Shown: in pieces, positions 31,450 to 43,700 of the stretch
Position numbering within the stretch: the first letter of the stretch is position 1
Layout: every line of letters starts with the position of its first letter
Assembly: GCA_009767595.1 (NCBI GenBank)
Contig: VSDK01027873.1
Location: forward strand, 62,001-126,000
Direction: 5' to 3'
From: Symbiodinium kawagutii
Lineage: Eukaryota; Sar; Dinophyceae; Suessiales; Symbiodiniaceae
Length of the DNA: 64,000 nucleotides
Program-made: the position numbers and the translations under genes
The notes under the pieces: model-generated
Told to the model about the DNA's origin: nothing
Databases searched by the model: none
What the model saw: the letters and a program-made list of their open reading frames with translations, nothing else

Positions 31450-33748
31450 GCATTCCTTTGGGTCTACGGTTTGCACGCACTTGACATTCAGCTCTTGGCG
31501 CAGTTCTGCGCGACTGCCAGTGGTGAAGCGCAATGCCTCGCCGCATTTGAAGTGGGCTAAGAAGGCACAGCAATGAAACTACACTTTAAAAAAAGCAGCT
31601 GAAACTTTATTTGAGTTTGCGGTTGAGGAACCATTGAAAAGAAACTTAGAATTTGAAGTTTCAAACTAAAACTGTCATTTGGAGCAGTTGAGTCGATCTG
31701 TTGCAACCACACTTTCTTGTTGCTCTGGACCTATCGCAATAACCGTGACATGGCTGATTTGGACCAACGCCACCTTCACCCCAGCGCTGCTATTGGGGTT
31801 ACAACGGAAGAATTGGGTGCTCCGGAGCGAGGGTGCCATTTGGTGCCGCCATACTGTGAGAAGTTTGAGGTGTTGGAGACCGAGTGTTGCTGTAGATTTC
31901 GGTACTCGTACTGTGTATGCACTCTGTCGGTACCCTGCCATGGGTACCGTCCACAGTTCAGGCGTAAGGTGCTGGTGGTACTGGGGGGTTGCAGCCATGA
32001 GAAGTTTGTGTCCATCGTTTTGGACTGCTGATGCTTGCTGCATGTTGCTTTGGGTGCCACGGGTGCCGTTTGGTGCTACCAGGCACCGGGGTGTCACCAG
32101 GTGCAGCTGGCGTTGGCCAAGAACCCTTTCGGTGCTTAAGCTCTTCATGATATCTGGGGTCCATGCCGGTGGAATTTCTTCTCTTGATCAGCTGTGGACA
32201 GACTCACTTGATCCGAAGCACACAGGTTCACACTCAGCAAAAGGCATGGCTGCTGATCCATCGTGTGCGACTTACAGACGCCAGCAGAGGGAACATGAGA
32301 GCCGAGTAAAGACGTAGCAACAACTTGGCAGTATTGAGCAGTGGTGAGAGCATCCATTGATCAAGACAGGGACCTGGTCAATGTGAGTTTATTCAGTCCG
32401 TACAGTGATATAGGTAAGTTATATACGTATACTTTTATATTTAGATAATCAGTTTATATTTATGGGAAGCTTAAGATGGGCGAAAGGTAATATTTTTGTT
32501 TGCAGATGGTAGCAATGGAGAAGCTCTGCTGCTTCCCGCAACAGTAAGCAGGAAGCGCATACCTTCTTGTTGCGTCATCGCACATCCCACCCATGCCACT
32601 TCTGAAAAGCAAGGACCCGTCCAATCAGCTGAGCTTCAAGATTTGGTTCAAGTTTCAGTCAAAGTCCACACGGCCCTCCCCGCCCCCCCTCACCCCTTCC
32701 AGTCTCTAGAAGACATGTTAACTGATTATCTCATGTCCTCAAACCTTGCCTGACACCCACCCTGCCCAGACCTGAAATTTGGTTCGAGTATGCTCAAGTT
32801 GAGAGGCATGGTGACATGTCCCCACCCACCCTCTTGCTATCCCAGGACATTCTGGTGTCCACGCAAGTGAGCGCAAACGTCGAAATTCACCATCCCCTCC
32901 GATCCCCCAAACGTGCAGGTAGGTGGCGTATGGGAGTGCGAACACGTGGCAAGTGAATGCAAGTGAGTTCTTTGCACCTGGGGGAAGAGTTATTGGGCAG
33001 ATTTATGAACCACAGCTCAAGTCATGATGCAAAATGTCTTTCCCAAGCCTGGAGAATGGCAAAGTGTTCAGCAGCCACACTGAGGTCAGTTGTGCAAACC
33101 GCTGCCCAAAGTGAAAACTGCCCCGGGTGATCGAGGCACGTCACTGCGCGACTTCGCTGATTTGCTCCACCTTGGTGACAGCTAGCTGGTTTCAGGCACC
33201 GAAAGCACCCTTGGCCTTGGCTACATAAAAAGTGACTGGCTTGCAATGATCTCTAGGCATCTCTACGCCAAGTGGCATCTTTATGCCACTTATGCTTTGC
33301 AAGAATTGAGATCGACGATCAGCACATTGTACACCCATCAGAAGAATCAAGTATTGCCGCAAATCTTGCTTTGTTGGTCATTCGGAGTTATCCGCTTGAA
33401 TGGTGCTTGTATGTGCTTGTACAGGCTTACAACGGAGTTTATACTATGTCACAGTTTCAATAATGTGGAATAATCATATCAGCACCTAGCGCAACTTCCG
33501 GTTGAAATGTATTTCATTACTCATTACTCTTTGATTACAAACCCACCACTCAAACGATTGTGTAATCCACTTTTTTGTCTCCAGAAATTCACTGAATCGT
33601 GAAGTATTGCAGGAGTATGGACAGTATTTCACTGTTTCCATAATGTGATCCACTTGTTTGTCTGCAGAAGTATGGACAGTGATTGCTGTTGTGTTTGGAA
33701 GGTCCGATAGTTCCGAAAGGTCGGAGACGGTCGGAGAGTTTCGCTGAG

Positions 33749-34145
33749 GTGAATGCTTGGGGGTGCCTTTGTACGGCACCGTGTTTCGCTGGGCGGGGAT
33801 CTCGGCACAACAAATCAACGTGGCGATGAGCAGCGAGTGCCATGCTGAGGCAACCGGGCTTCGCGTGGATCGACAGGAGATTGTCGCCACAGAGGAAGAG
33901 GACCGTCGGACGAAGACGAACAACACAAAAGATGTGCTCCAACGTAAAGGGCATTTCCAAATGATTGCATTCATTTCCATCATTTCCATCAGCACCATTA
34001 TCATCAACATCATGTTCAGTTGTTACGTATCTCGTTCTTGCAAGTTTGTGCAGTTTTGCCTCTCTTAAAGTTAGTCCGTGAAGCACTTGCCTTGTCTTCG
34101 CCTCAAGTGCTGCACCAGGAGCTGCGGCTTTTTCGCCAGAGGTAG
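33749..34145 (+). CDS. Last exons of an unrecognised gene
   Basis: Two + strand exon-like segments. About 33749-33930 starts after an AG|G and reads G-V-P-L-Y-G-T-V-F-R-W-A-G-I-S-A, then an acidic/basic stretch (E-E-E-D-R-R-T-K). 34054-34145 follows TTTGTGCAG and reads L-P-L-L-K-L-V-R-E-A-L-A-L-S-S-P, ending with TAG at 34143-34145. The stop is 615 bases before the phosphoglycerate kinase ATG. A - strand frame over 33589-34152 is also open, but the + frames have the better splice signals and agree with the neighbours' direction. No family is recognised. Confidence 0.4.
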
Positions 34146-34585
34146 ACTTCATGCATCACCATGCATCACCATGCTATTTGTTTAAGCTTGGATTTGGTGT
34201 AGGGTTGGATAGTAGAAGAGATCGAAGGGTTCTTTCCGAATTTTACAGTTGGCAATATATTCATTCACTATGCTGCTTTGGTCCTTCATAGCTAGGCTTT
34301 CATTGCATTTCTGACTTTGTGAATTTGGCTCAGCTTTGACACAGCTGACAACTGTATCCCCTGACGACAGCAATCTTCTTTCGCTTCTTGGCCGCGCATG
34401 CAGAAAACATGCGCCGCACGCTGTCAATTCCATCAATTGATTGGTTTCGAATTCGAAAAAAAACAGCCTATGCCTATACCGCCTATACCTGCAAATGTTG
34501 CAGAATCAAGTCGCACTATAGACCTCCGGATGAACTAGTAAAGGAGCGGGCGCAACGGTTTAAAGCAGTGCTTTTTGCAGTTGAC

Positions 34586-34640
<55 letters not shown>
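34586..34640. repeat. (GTT)n microsatellite, about 18 units
   Basis: An uninterrupted TTG/GTT run followed by degenerate GTTTGTTGG repeats to about 34693. It lies in the 5' region of the phosphoglycerate kinase gene, about 120 bases before its ATG. Confidence 0.97.
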
Positions 34641-34760
34641 GGTTGCTTGTTCGTTTGTTTGTTGGTTGGTTGTTTGGTTCGTTTGTTGGTCTGTTGTGTC
34701 AAATTCCAACTGGTTTTGCCCCGTAGAATTTAGGCACAGCTCCGTGCCTGTACCAAGGCC

Positions 34761-37700
34761 ATGCCCAAGTTGACCATTGACGACGTGCCTTGTTCGATGG
34801 TGGAAAGTGAAATCTTCAAAAATCCATTGCAGGAATTTTCTCTCAGGCACCGATGGATCAATAATTGCCCAAAATGTGGAAGGTAAATGGATTGATATGG
34901 ATTATTATTTTTGATTATCCAGGTGGGTATGGACGGGGGGGTAGTTCATTCAATATTGCCTACTGGGGGGATCTCGAAATAGAGACCCCCCAAAAATGGT
35001 TGGGTTATGACTCTAAATGATCAATATTGGATGATCAGGGGGTACCCCTATTTTGAATAGTCACCTAATGGCCTTACGATGGCCATGTGTGGCTACGAAA
35101 TGAACAATGCATGGACCAACTTCAGGTTGATGTGGCCGGCAAGCGCATCTTCATGCGTGTCGACTTCAACGTTCCTCAGGACAGTTATTCATCATGCGGA
35201 GATGATCATCGTGTCTATACACAATTCTACACCCATGCTGCCGTAATGAATCAATTTGGATGGATGACCATACCGGACTGAAAAGCCTCGCTAATGCTCT
35301 AAACTCTGAAGTAGTGATGGGTGACTTGAAGCCTCATTTGGATTCATTTGGATATATTTGCACACGTCGAGCATCACAAATGAATGAAAACAATGTGTGG
35401 TAACAAGATGCGTGGTGGCAACACGTGGTAACATATGGCAACGATTTGTACCCTCAAAGGCTCACATCTTTGTGCAGGACAAGGCCGATCCTAGCAAGAT
35501 CACCAACACCCAGCGTATTGATGGCGCACTGCCCACCATCAAGAAGGCCATGCATTGCCGAGTCGAAAGCTCTGAATGTAGAGCTGTGGGAAACCTCAAA
35601 TTGTGATTTTGGTGGCGCAGCAACTTCTAAGCAAATTCCAGTGATTTAATTCCAATGGCTTTTCCAATGTTCTTCCTCCAATGATGTAATTCCAATGATT
35701 TTTCAAATTCTTCTAATGATATATAATTCCAATTCTTATCGATTTCTAACCCCATTTGCCACTTCAGTCAGATGCACCCCATGCACCCCTTTTCTCCTTT
35801 TCGCTGCGCCCCCCGTAGGTCCTGGACAAAGGCGCGAAGGCTGTGGTCTTGGCATCCCACCTTGGCCGACCGGATGGAAGCGTCGTCGCCAAGTTCTCCA
35901 TGGCACCAGTCGCAAAGGTGTTGGAGGAGACCTCGGTGGAGCCCAGAAGTTGGTGATGCTTAAAGGTGTCCAAAGGTATCCAAAGGTGATGCTATGCGAT
36001 GCTTAGTAGATCTTAATAGAATCTTACTCGATCTCAATAGATGGGTAATCGATCTTAATAGATTGGTAATAGATCCCTCTTGATAGTGTCCAAGGGATTG
36101 GTAATCCAACGCTTCATCCACTTCTCCGTCCTTGGGTTGACCTTCCCAGATTCGGGTGGTTACACGATGGATCACGATAGTTTGATGCTTGGATGTTGGA
36201 GTCGTTGCTGTCGCAGCGGATTGTCAGGAGAAGTTGGGCAAGCCTGTGATCTTCTGCAAAGACTGCGTTGGCGAGGAGGTTGAGGTGCAATGAGTCCAGA
36301 TGAGAAGGAAGGGTAGAAAGGTTGACATTTGAAGACCTCAAGCCTTTGCAGATTTCTGAAATTTGCACACACTTCCACTTCAGCATACTTAAGCTAACAC
36401 TTTGAACACGTGGGATGGCTCCAGCATTTTTGCTTCAGCATGCTTCAAAGGGACGAGTGGCCTCCACTGAGCTGATCTTGCAGGCAACTTGCGCGGACCC
36501 TGCTCCGGGCAGCGTGATCCTTTTGGAGAACTTGCGATTCCATGTGCCTTGGCATGTGACGGACATCTTTGACCTCCATAAATCTGAAGCAGAAAGAAGG
36601 CAAGGGGGGAAAAAGTCGTAGTCTGATCTTAATCTTAACCTTCTTTTCCCCCTTGCTTTTGGGGAACTGGTTGTTTAGCAAACTGGTTGTCATCAAACTG
36701 GTCTCAGTTTGTCGGGGAAGACTGGCTGGTTGTCCTTATCCGTTTCGCAGCTCTCAGCGATGCACCCAGGTGGAGGAGGAGGGCAAGGGCGTGGACCCCG
36801 AAGGCCTCAGCGAGAGATCGGTACGTTGGCTGACCCTGGGGCGACCGCGGAGTCTGAGGTCATGGAAATTCATGGTTTCAAACAATACTGGTTAATATGA
36901 AATGATATGAATACGATATATATATATATATATATTGTTGTATTGTTATTGTCAATGTTAATGCTTGTTACATACAATTGCAGTCAATTAACTACAAAAT
37001 TTGTTGATATTGGAATATAGATCGTTGATCACGGAGTGTTGCAATGGAGTGGAACAACCGGATAGTTTGCTGTGGCTCGCCTAACTATGGATGCAGTGAA
37101 GTGTCAGAAGACAGGAATGACACGTCACATGCAGATGCTGACGAGGCTACCCCGTAGATGTCTGTCACTTGCCAAAGTTTTCCTGTTGCATGAAACCTCT
37201 GGAGAGTTGGGGAAGGGTATGACACCTTTTCCCCTGTTTCAAGCTGAAAAGATGCACAGGAAACAAGATCAAGGCCGACAAGGACAAGGTCGCCGCCTTC
37301 CGTGCCTCCATCAGGCGACACGAACGAGGGACTGGCACACCATTGGCTTCTCCCTGATCTAAGAGTCATTCGGGTGCGGGCGTTTAAGGCATGGAATTCT
37401 AGGAATGGTAAGATCTGGTAAGTACATGTAAGTACATACACAAGTTCTACAGATGTTGGATATTTCTTCCTTTCTGGACATCCGCTACAGGATGTTTCCT
37501 TTCTTTCGCTGCATTTTAAAGCTCGGACTCTGAAGGAAGCTGGCGGATGTGTACTGCAACGATGCCTTCGGCACTGCTCACCGCGCTCACAGCTCCATGG
37601 CATGGGTCTAAGAGAAAACATCGACCTTTGAGAAGTTGAGTTCTTTGAGTTCTTTGAGTTCTTTGCTTTTCTGAAGATTTTCTCAACTTGAAATGCTCGC

Positions 37701-40700
37701 TTCTTAGCTTTGAACAGTTTTATGAAGCTTGCTCCGATGGAGCTCAGGTCGGAGAAGGTTTTGAGGTGAAGTGCGCAGGTGACTTGATGGGCAAGGACTG
37801 TTCCCACAGTTCTCGACTTTTCCAAGACACGTGTCTTGCTGTGTGTCTCTGCTCATCTGCTGTGATCCTCACATGGCTTGCCCTAGGGTTGCTCCCTGGA
37901 TCTCTCCTTGCAGGAGCTGAGCGCCTTCGCCAAGGTCTTGGAGACTCCTGCGAAGCCAGTGCTGGCCATTCTCGGTGGTGCCAAGGTCTGCCCCGTCCAC
38001 ATGTTGGCACTTCAGAAGTAACAAACTGTTTGGAAGTTGAAGAACAACTGCACTACTAAACTTACTTTACTCAAGTCGGAACCTAGAAATGCTCGAACTG
38101 AATGATTGGGAGCAATGTGTAGAATTGCTCGGCAATATGCAAGTGTCATTTTTTGTCAGGTCAGCGACAAGATCCAGCTGATCATGAACATGCTGGACAA
38201 GGCTTCGCAACAGTCGACAGCTAAGCAGTCGTCATCAGCTTTACCCTTCCTCCTGTGCACCAGGTCAACATGATGATCATCGGTGGTGGCATGGCATACA
38301 CCTTTTTGAAGATCAAGGCTGGGGCTGCATTTCCACCTCTATGATGCCGTGCAAGTAAACTAGAACCCCCAACTCCTCTTCTCATTCCATCTATCTCTCT
38401 TCCATTCAAAGAAGGAGTATTGTTTCTTCCTTCTGTTCCTCTCTTCCTCTCATTCCTTTTCTCATTCCTCTTTCGCGCTGCGTTTGTCAAATCCGGTATT
38501 TTTCCCGTAGGATGGCATGAGCATTGGCAGCTCACTGTACGACGATGAGGGTGCCAAGATTGTCCCTGACATTTTGGCCAAGGCACACTCAGTAGGAAGG
38601 ATTAGAAAGATTATCAATGTCATCAAAAGAGAAAATGGTAGTGCAGGATATCTTGAAACCACCAAACTATCAAAATACACGATGCCTTTCGTGGATACTC
38701 GTAGTATATCAAGCGTAACTGACACTGATCTGCTTTGCCCGGTCCTTACTCGGATAGCCAGGCAGAGAAGCTTGGCGTGAAGATCATCTTGCCAGTGGAC
38801 TTCACTTGCTCCTCCAAGTTCGGAGAGGATGGCGAGATCAAAGAAGGCGGTTGTCGGATTCAACACTTCGTCGTTGAAAGGGCAATTTTGACATCAAATC
38901 TTTGCGTCAATACTGAAGACTGGTTCCTGGAGCAATGTGGCTTCCTTGGCTAGCTCGGAAACATCACCTTGCAAGTGAACTGCTTGACGACAGTACGCCA
39001 GTCTTGATGCAAAAAAGGTACTTCTCAGTCTCAGTTTTCAAGCACTGACCAGTAGAGCCTTTCATTTGTCTCTTGTTTCACCTGGAAGAATCAAATGAGG
39101 CGTTTAAATGAGTGTCTTTGAAGCTGTTAGTTTCTACAATGACAATGGATTTCAGGGTTTGTAGAGTGTCTTTGTTCAGTAGTTAGGTGTGGAGGTTCCT
39201 CAAGTCTAATTTCCCACCTTTCCCGGTCCAGGATTTCAGAGACTGGATTCAGAGACTGGAGATGGGTCGAGTTCATATTTTTGCCAAGACACCTCAAGTT
39301 GCCCTTCCACACTTTGCCCGTGCGATGCGTTTAAAGTTTTATTTTTGTATGTTCTTGTCAACGATGGGCTTAAATGATGGTTGATAGTGCCGATGATTTC
39401 TGGGTTAGTGCAATTGGTTGATCATTGTTGTTGTTCTGATCCATTTTTATCCCTTGTTGGAGGTGTGAGCAAGGAGACTGGTATCCCAGATGGCTTCATG
39501 GGCTTGGATTGCGGACCTAAGTCCATCGAGGAGAATGCTCAGGCAGGGTGTCATAGTACAGCCTTTGATGCTGGCGATGCCTTTATACGGTCTAAATACT
39601 TCTAGATACATCCAAATAAGTCTAAATACGTCTAAATCATTCTAAATCATTGCTAATTAATGAAGTGAAGAAACTCGAGCTGACCCCGGAGGCAGTCAAG
39701 GAGAGCAAGACCATCATTTGGAACGGTGTCTTGATCGCAGAGCACAGAATCAGAACAAAATCTGCCAAGCTTTGTACCGAGAAGTAACCAATGCTGAGAG
39801 CGATGCCAACAGATCCTTTGCTCAGGACCCATGGGTGTTTTTGAGATGTCCAAGTTCGAGACTGGCACGTCACCCGCCGATTTTCGTTGGGCTTGGGGCG
39901 GTTGGGGATCCCCTAAGTGGCATGGATGGACCTGCCCGACCTTGGGCCAGCCCCCAGGAAGAAGCTGATGGATGCCGTGGTTGAGGCCACTGGCGCAGGT
40001 ACCGTCACTGTCATTGGAGGCGCTCTGAGATCTCTGAGAATCGCCTTGAGACTTTGCAGTCAAAAGTGGAATCTTGTGGACCATTTGCAGTCATAGTCAT
40101 CAGTTCAGTAATGAGTATACAAATCAGTATGCATTAGTCTACATTTGTATACACAGTTTATATATGTGGTAATCATGGCGAATCATTTTATGACATTCCA
40201 GCTTGTAGCTTTGTCTCAGCAAATGTCATTTAAGTGTTCCTGTGCAATTCAGTCAGGTGGCGACACTGCCACAGCCTGCAAGAAGTACGGCACTGAAGAC
40301 AAGGCCCAACTTCCACAGTATCGGAGTATCAATGAGTATCATCTATCTTGATACGAATCATTCACCATCTAACAATAACTATCTTGAAATTATCACAATG
40401 ATTCAGTGCTTCTTAAATGATTATTAGTATGACTATCAAACGTTTATTTTACATTCTTTGATTATTTCAGAATTTACACAAAGTCAATACAGAATTTACA
40501 CAGTTAACAAAAACATTGAACATTCTTCATTCACTATAGACTATAGTAGTAGTTGTAAATCACAATGTAATAAATCACAAAGTGTAAATCACTACTTTCT
40601 TTGTGAAATCACTTGCTGTTTGGAGCCAGTGCCGCAGGTGACTCACTGCAGCACTGGCGGCGGTGCCTCCTTGGAGCTCTTGGAAGGCAAGGAGCTCCCG

Positions 40701-40790
40701 GGCGTGGCAGCCCTCAACGACAAGTGGCTCAGCTGCGGGGGAGGATCTCCTGGGAGCAGTGAACCAACGAATTTCATGGCAGAAAACTAA
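34761..40790 (+). CDS. PGK: Phosphoglycerate kinase, about 21 exons
   Basis: Glycolytic enzyme: 1,3-bisphosphoglycerate + ADP to 3-phosphoglycerate + ATP. Exons: 34761-34784, 35126-35179, 35478-35546, 35819-35926, 36228-36284, 36484-36543, 36770-36803, 37260-37314, 37536-37599, 37748-37795, 37914-37985, 38160-38201, 38264-38317, 38511-38582, 38762-38849, 39463-39546, 39666-39725, 39826-39868, 39958-40019, 40257-40303, 40638-40790. They join in phase to 1,350 nt (449 aa). Hallmarks run in order: [68 protein letters not shown]. The start M-P-K-L-T-I-D-D has no transit peptide, so the enzyme is probably cytosolic. A ~21-residue C-terminal tail follows the usual end. Usual length is about 415-420 aa. 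Confidence 0.95.
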
Positions 40791-43700
40791 ACCAACAGTA
40801 GGGAAAACTATGGGAAAACTATAAGTTATATAAGTTATACAAGTTATATAAGTTATATAATAGTGGTGGAACCGAAACATCCTTCTTGGATTGTGGAACT
40901 GATGAGCAGCTATGAGGAGAGAAGATGACAAGTTTAGAATGCCAAGATTGGTTGTGCATGGAGACGATAGCCTCAGGCTGATCCTTTACTAATTTAGGCA
41001 CTTTTGGGCAAGGGGTCTCACGTGGCTGAGGTGAATCCGCAGATCAAAAATCTGACGCAGTTGTGGCAAAGCGACTCTTGTATTTCATCCATTTTCCTGG
41101 GACAGAAAAAGCCTAGCTGGCTCGGGCCGATCGATTTCTTCAACAGCGACTTGCCTCTGGCAAGACAGCTGACAGGAGGAAGGTTCTGGATCAAGCAATT
41201 CATGGCAATCATAGGACAGCTCCAGCCATCAATATCAACATACTCCCAACTAGGTAGCCAACTGGGGGCCCTCGTTGGAGGGTCTTCCTGGTTCTTCAGA
41301 GGCCTGTACTGATAAATGATACAAAGCTGATACCTGGCTGTCCAGATACTCTCCGCACAGGGCAGACTCTGGCCGTGCTGCCGGAAGCTGCATTGTGACA
41401 GACAGGCTGCGACAGAAAAAGGAACAGCCTGACGTGTGCTTCATGAATGAAAACTAGTGGATACTGTAAGCAATGGTCGATAGCAACTGGTGTTTTGTGA
41501 AAATGGTTTGACAAAGTATGAGAAGCTATGAGGTTATGATGCTTTCTATCCGTTGCTACCTGTCGATAGTCCGATTTGCCAGATGACGCATCATTCCAAT
41601 CTTAAGGTCCCACAGCTTGAACGCAGTCCCTGTTTGGTTGAAATAGTATGTCAGGTGCTTGATCCCGTGCTTCATTTGAGGACATATTCTGCAACAGTAG
41701 TTCTGGCCTGCCTGCAGCAGTGTTGAAGCATCTAAGCTCGTGGGTACCATGAAAATCGATGGAGAGTCTGGTGGAGATATGGGGGTTTCTGCGAGACTCA
41801 GTAGATCGAGGTGGGTTAGAACCGTTCGGCCGCTGTCAGGCGGAGTGACGGCTTGATGAAGCTGCGTCAAGCCCAGCGCAAGTGGAGGCACAGAGTGGGA
41901 AAGGGTGTGGATGGTGTGACACCTGTGGATACCTGTGGAGTGTAGAAGAAATATTGAAACTTGGCAGCAAGGACCAGGGCAATGGCAAGCACGATTAGAC
42001 TTTGACAACGTACTGAAGGGTCCAGTTTGTCATAGGAACGGCGAAGTTGTCAAACTTTTGTCGATGTCGACTTGAAACGCTTTTCTCACAGTGCGAACTC
42101 TGGGTTAAAGGCAGTGCCAGCGCCAAAGTCAGCGCCGGTCAATACAGCACACACAGGTGCCTGGGGTGTGTGACCAAAGATTTCCGCGGGTTGAGATCTT
42201 GTACTGATTGAGTCATGTTGATCCTTTGACTCGTAATTCTTCGGCTCGTTCGCAGCTCTTCCAGCCCTCAGCACTCTACGGATCTGACCATCTGAGAATC
42301 TCCGGCTCAGGAGACAAGCTTCTTCCAAGCTGAGGCAGAGATCTCCTTGCTGAGCATCACAAAACCATGAGAAAGCGAGATCCAGAGATCCATTCAGAGT
42401 TTCAGTTTCACATCCCTTGATTCGTATTGCACAACAATGTTTGCTGTCATCAAAGTGCATCATTTGCACAATGTTTTTGTGAATCGGAGAGGAACGATGT
42501 GCCATGATGTGCCTGTGCTTGGGGCTACTGAGCATGGGGTCCCCCTTTGGAGGTATCTTCGGCAAGACAAAAGTCTCACAGGGACAAACAGCAAAGCAGC
42601 AGGCTGGCAAATGGAGCAGTCGTATGTAATGGTTTGAACCGAAATGATCTGAACTGAGAAAGATAAGGCTGCAGTTGAAGATGTTGAACAGCTTGCAAGT
42701 TTATGGTTTATTGATGTCTAGTGTGGTTTCTGATTTCGCTCTTGCTCAAGGAGGTTGGAAACTTCTTCGCAGGCCCAGCACACCTCTTCACCGCTTCATA
42801 TAGCTTCTCAGTATATTTTGTTTCTGACCAAGCACATGCCATTGCTGTCACGAGGCCATGGATTTCCTGTGACCCACAGACTCTTTTTTGTGTTTGAAAG
42901 ACTTTGCCTCGCAGACTCTTTTGGCGTGGACTCTCAGTTGTTGAGGACAGACGCACTGCTTCGTGAGACCCTCCAAAGGCACAGAAACATTCAGAGACCA
43001 CTCGACCCCACTGAAACTCTCTGATACTTTTGCCAGGCTTTTCGTGCTTCATATTCTTGACACTTTATGGAGCAATACGTATAGGCAATAGAGATAATGG
43101 AGGTTGGAGCAATATGTAATACGGATATAGGCAACAGAGGTGGGCGTGACACTAAGGAGAGACTCTAGCGAAGATAGGCCTGGGATCGCTGCCGTGTTTG
43201 TCGATGGTTCACCTTGTGCTGCAGTAGTTTGACCTCGAGACTTGAAAGGAATTTTTACGGAACCAGATGAATCAGATCCGAGCCACATATCGAGATCAGA
43301 TCATATATGGACCACATATATCTACATATGATGCAATATCAATGAACATATCGTTCCATGTCATGTGAAAAGTCATCAGAAAAAAACAGCAGCTGTTCTG
43401 CTCGTAGGCCTTCCACCTCCGAATCTTTGGTCAGCACTTCCGAGGAAGGCAGGGACCAAGGAGGGTAGTGGGACCATGTGGGACCTTCTTAGGGCCTGGA
43501 TAGCCATGTCACCATGGGTGTCACCATGGATGTCACCATGGGCACCCCAAGACAGCCGCCAGGTGCTGATGAAACGCCCAGGCTGCTGGATGGCTCAGAT
43601 GGTGACCTTGCGATACCTTTGCACCGCCAAATCTCCCGGATCCAAGTAGCAACTCCCAAAAGCCAAATCAACAAGCGGGCGATCTGAAGCAGTGCTCCTT

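Larger units (their letters stand above)
30192..33748. other. Spacer or intron with assembly gap
   Basis: No gene is assigned. At about 31680-32320 all three + frames and two - frames are open, caused by low-complexity GGTGCC-type sequence, so ORFs there cannot be trusted. A + frame at about 32506-32753 (D-G-S-N-G-E-A-L-L-L-P-A-T) follows a good TTTGCAG acceptor and could be an exon of the gene ending at 34145. A 9-bp array lies at 30620-30666. Confidence 0.4.

Noticed and set aside
33589..34152. 187-codon - strand ORF
   Set aside because: The + strand frames over the same bases have AG acceptors, a better protein-like composition and a stop consistent with a terminal exon. The - ORF is judged a shadow.
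42086..42610. A - strand frame with a kinase-like stretch (H-K-N-I-V-Q-M ... G-D-L-C-L-S-L-E-E-A)
   Set aside because: The two pieces could be N-lobe exons of a protein kinase. However, no ATP-binding Lys context, H-R-D or D-F-G motif was found on the - strand nearby, and it would run against all neighbouring genes.
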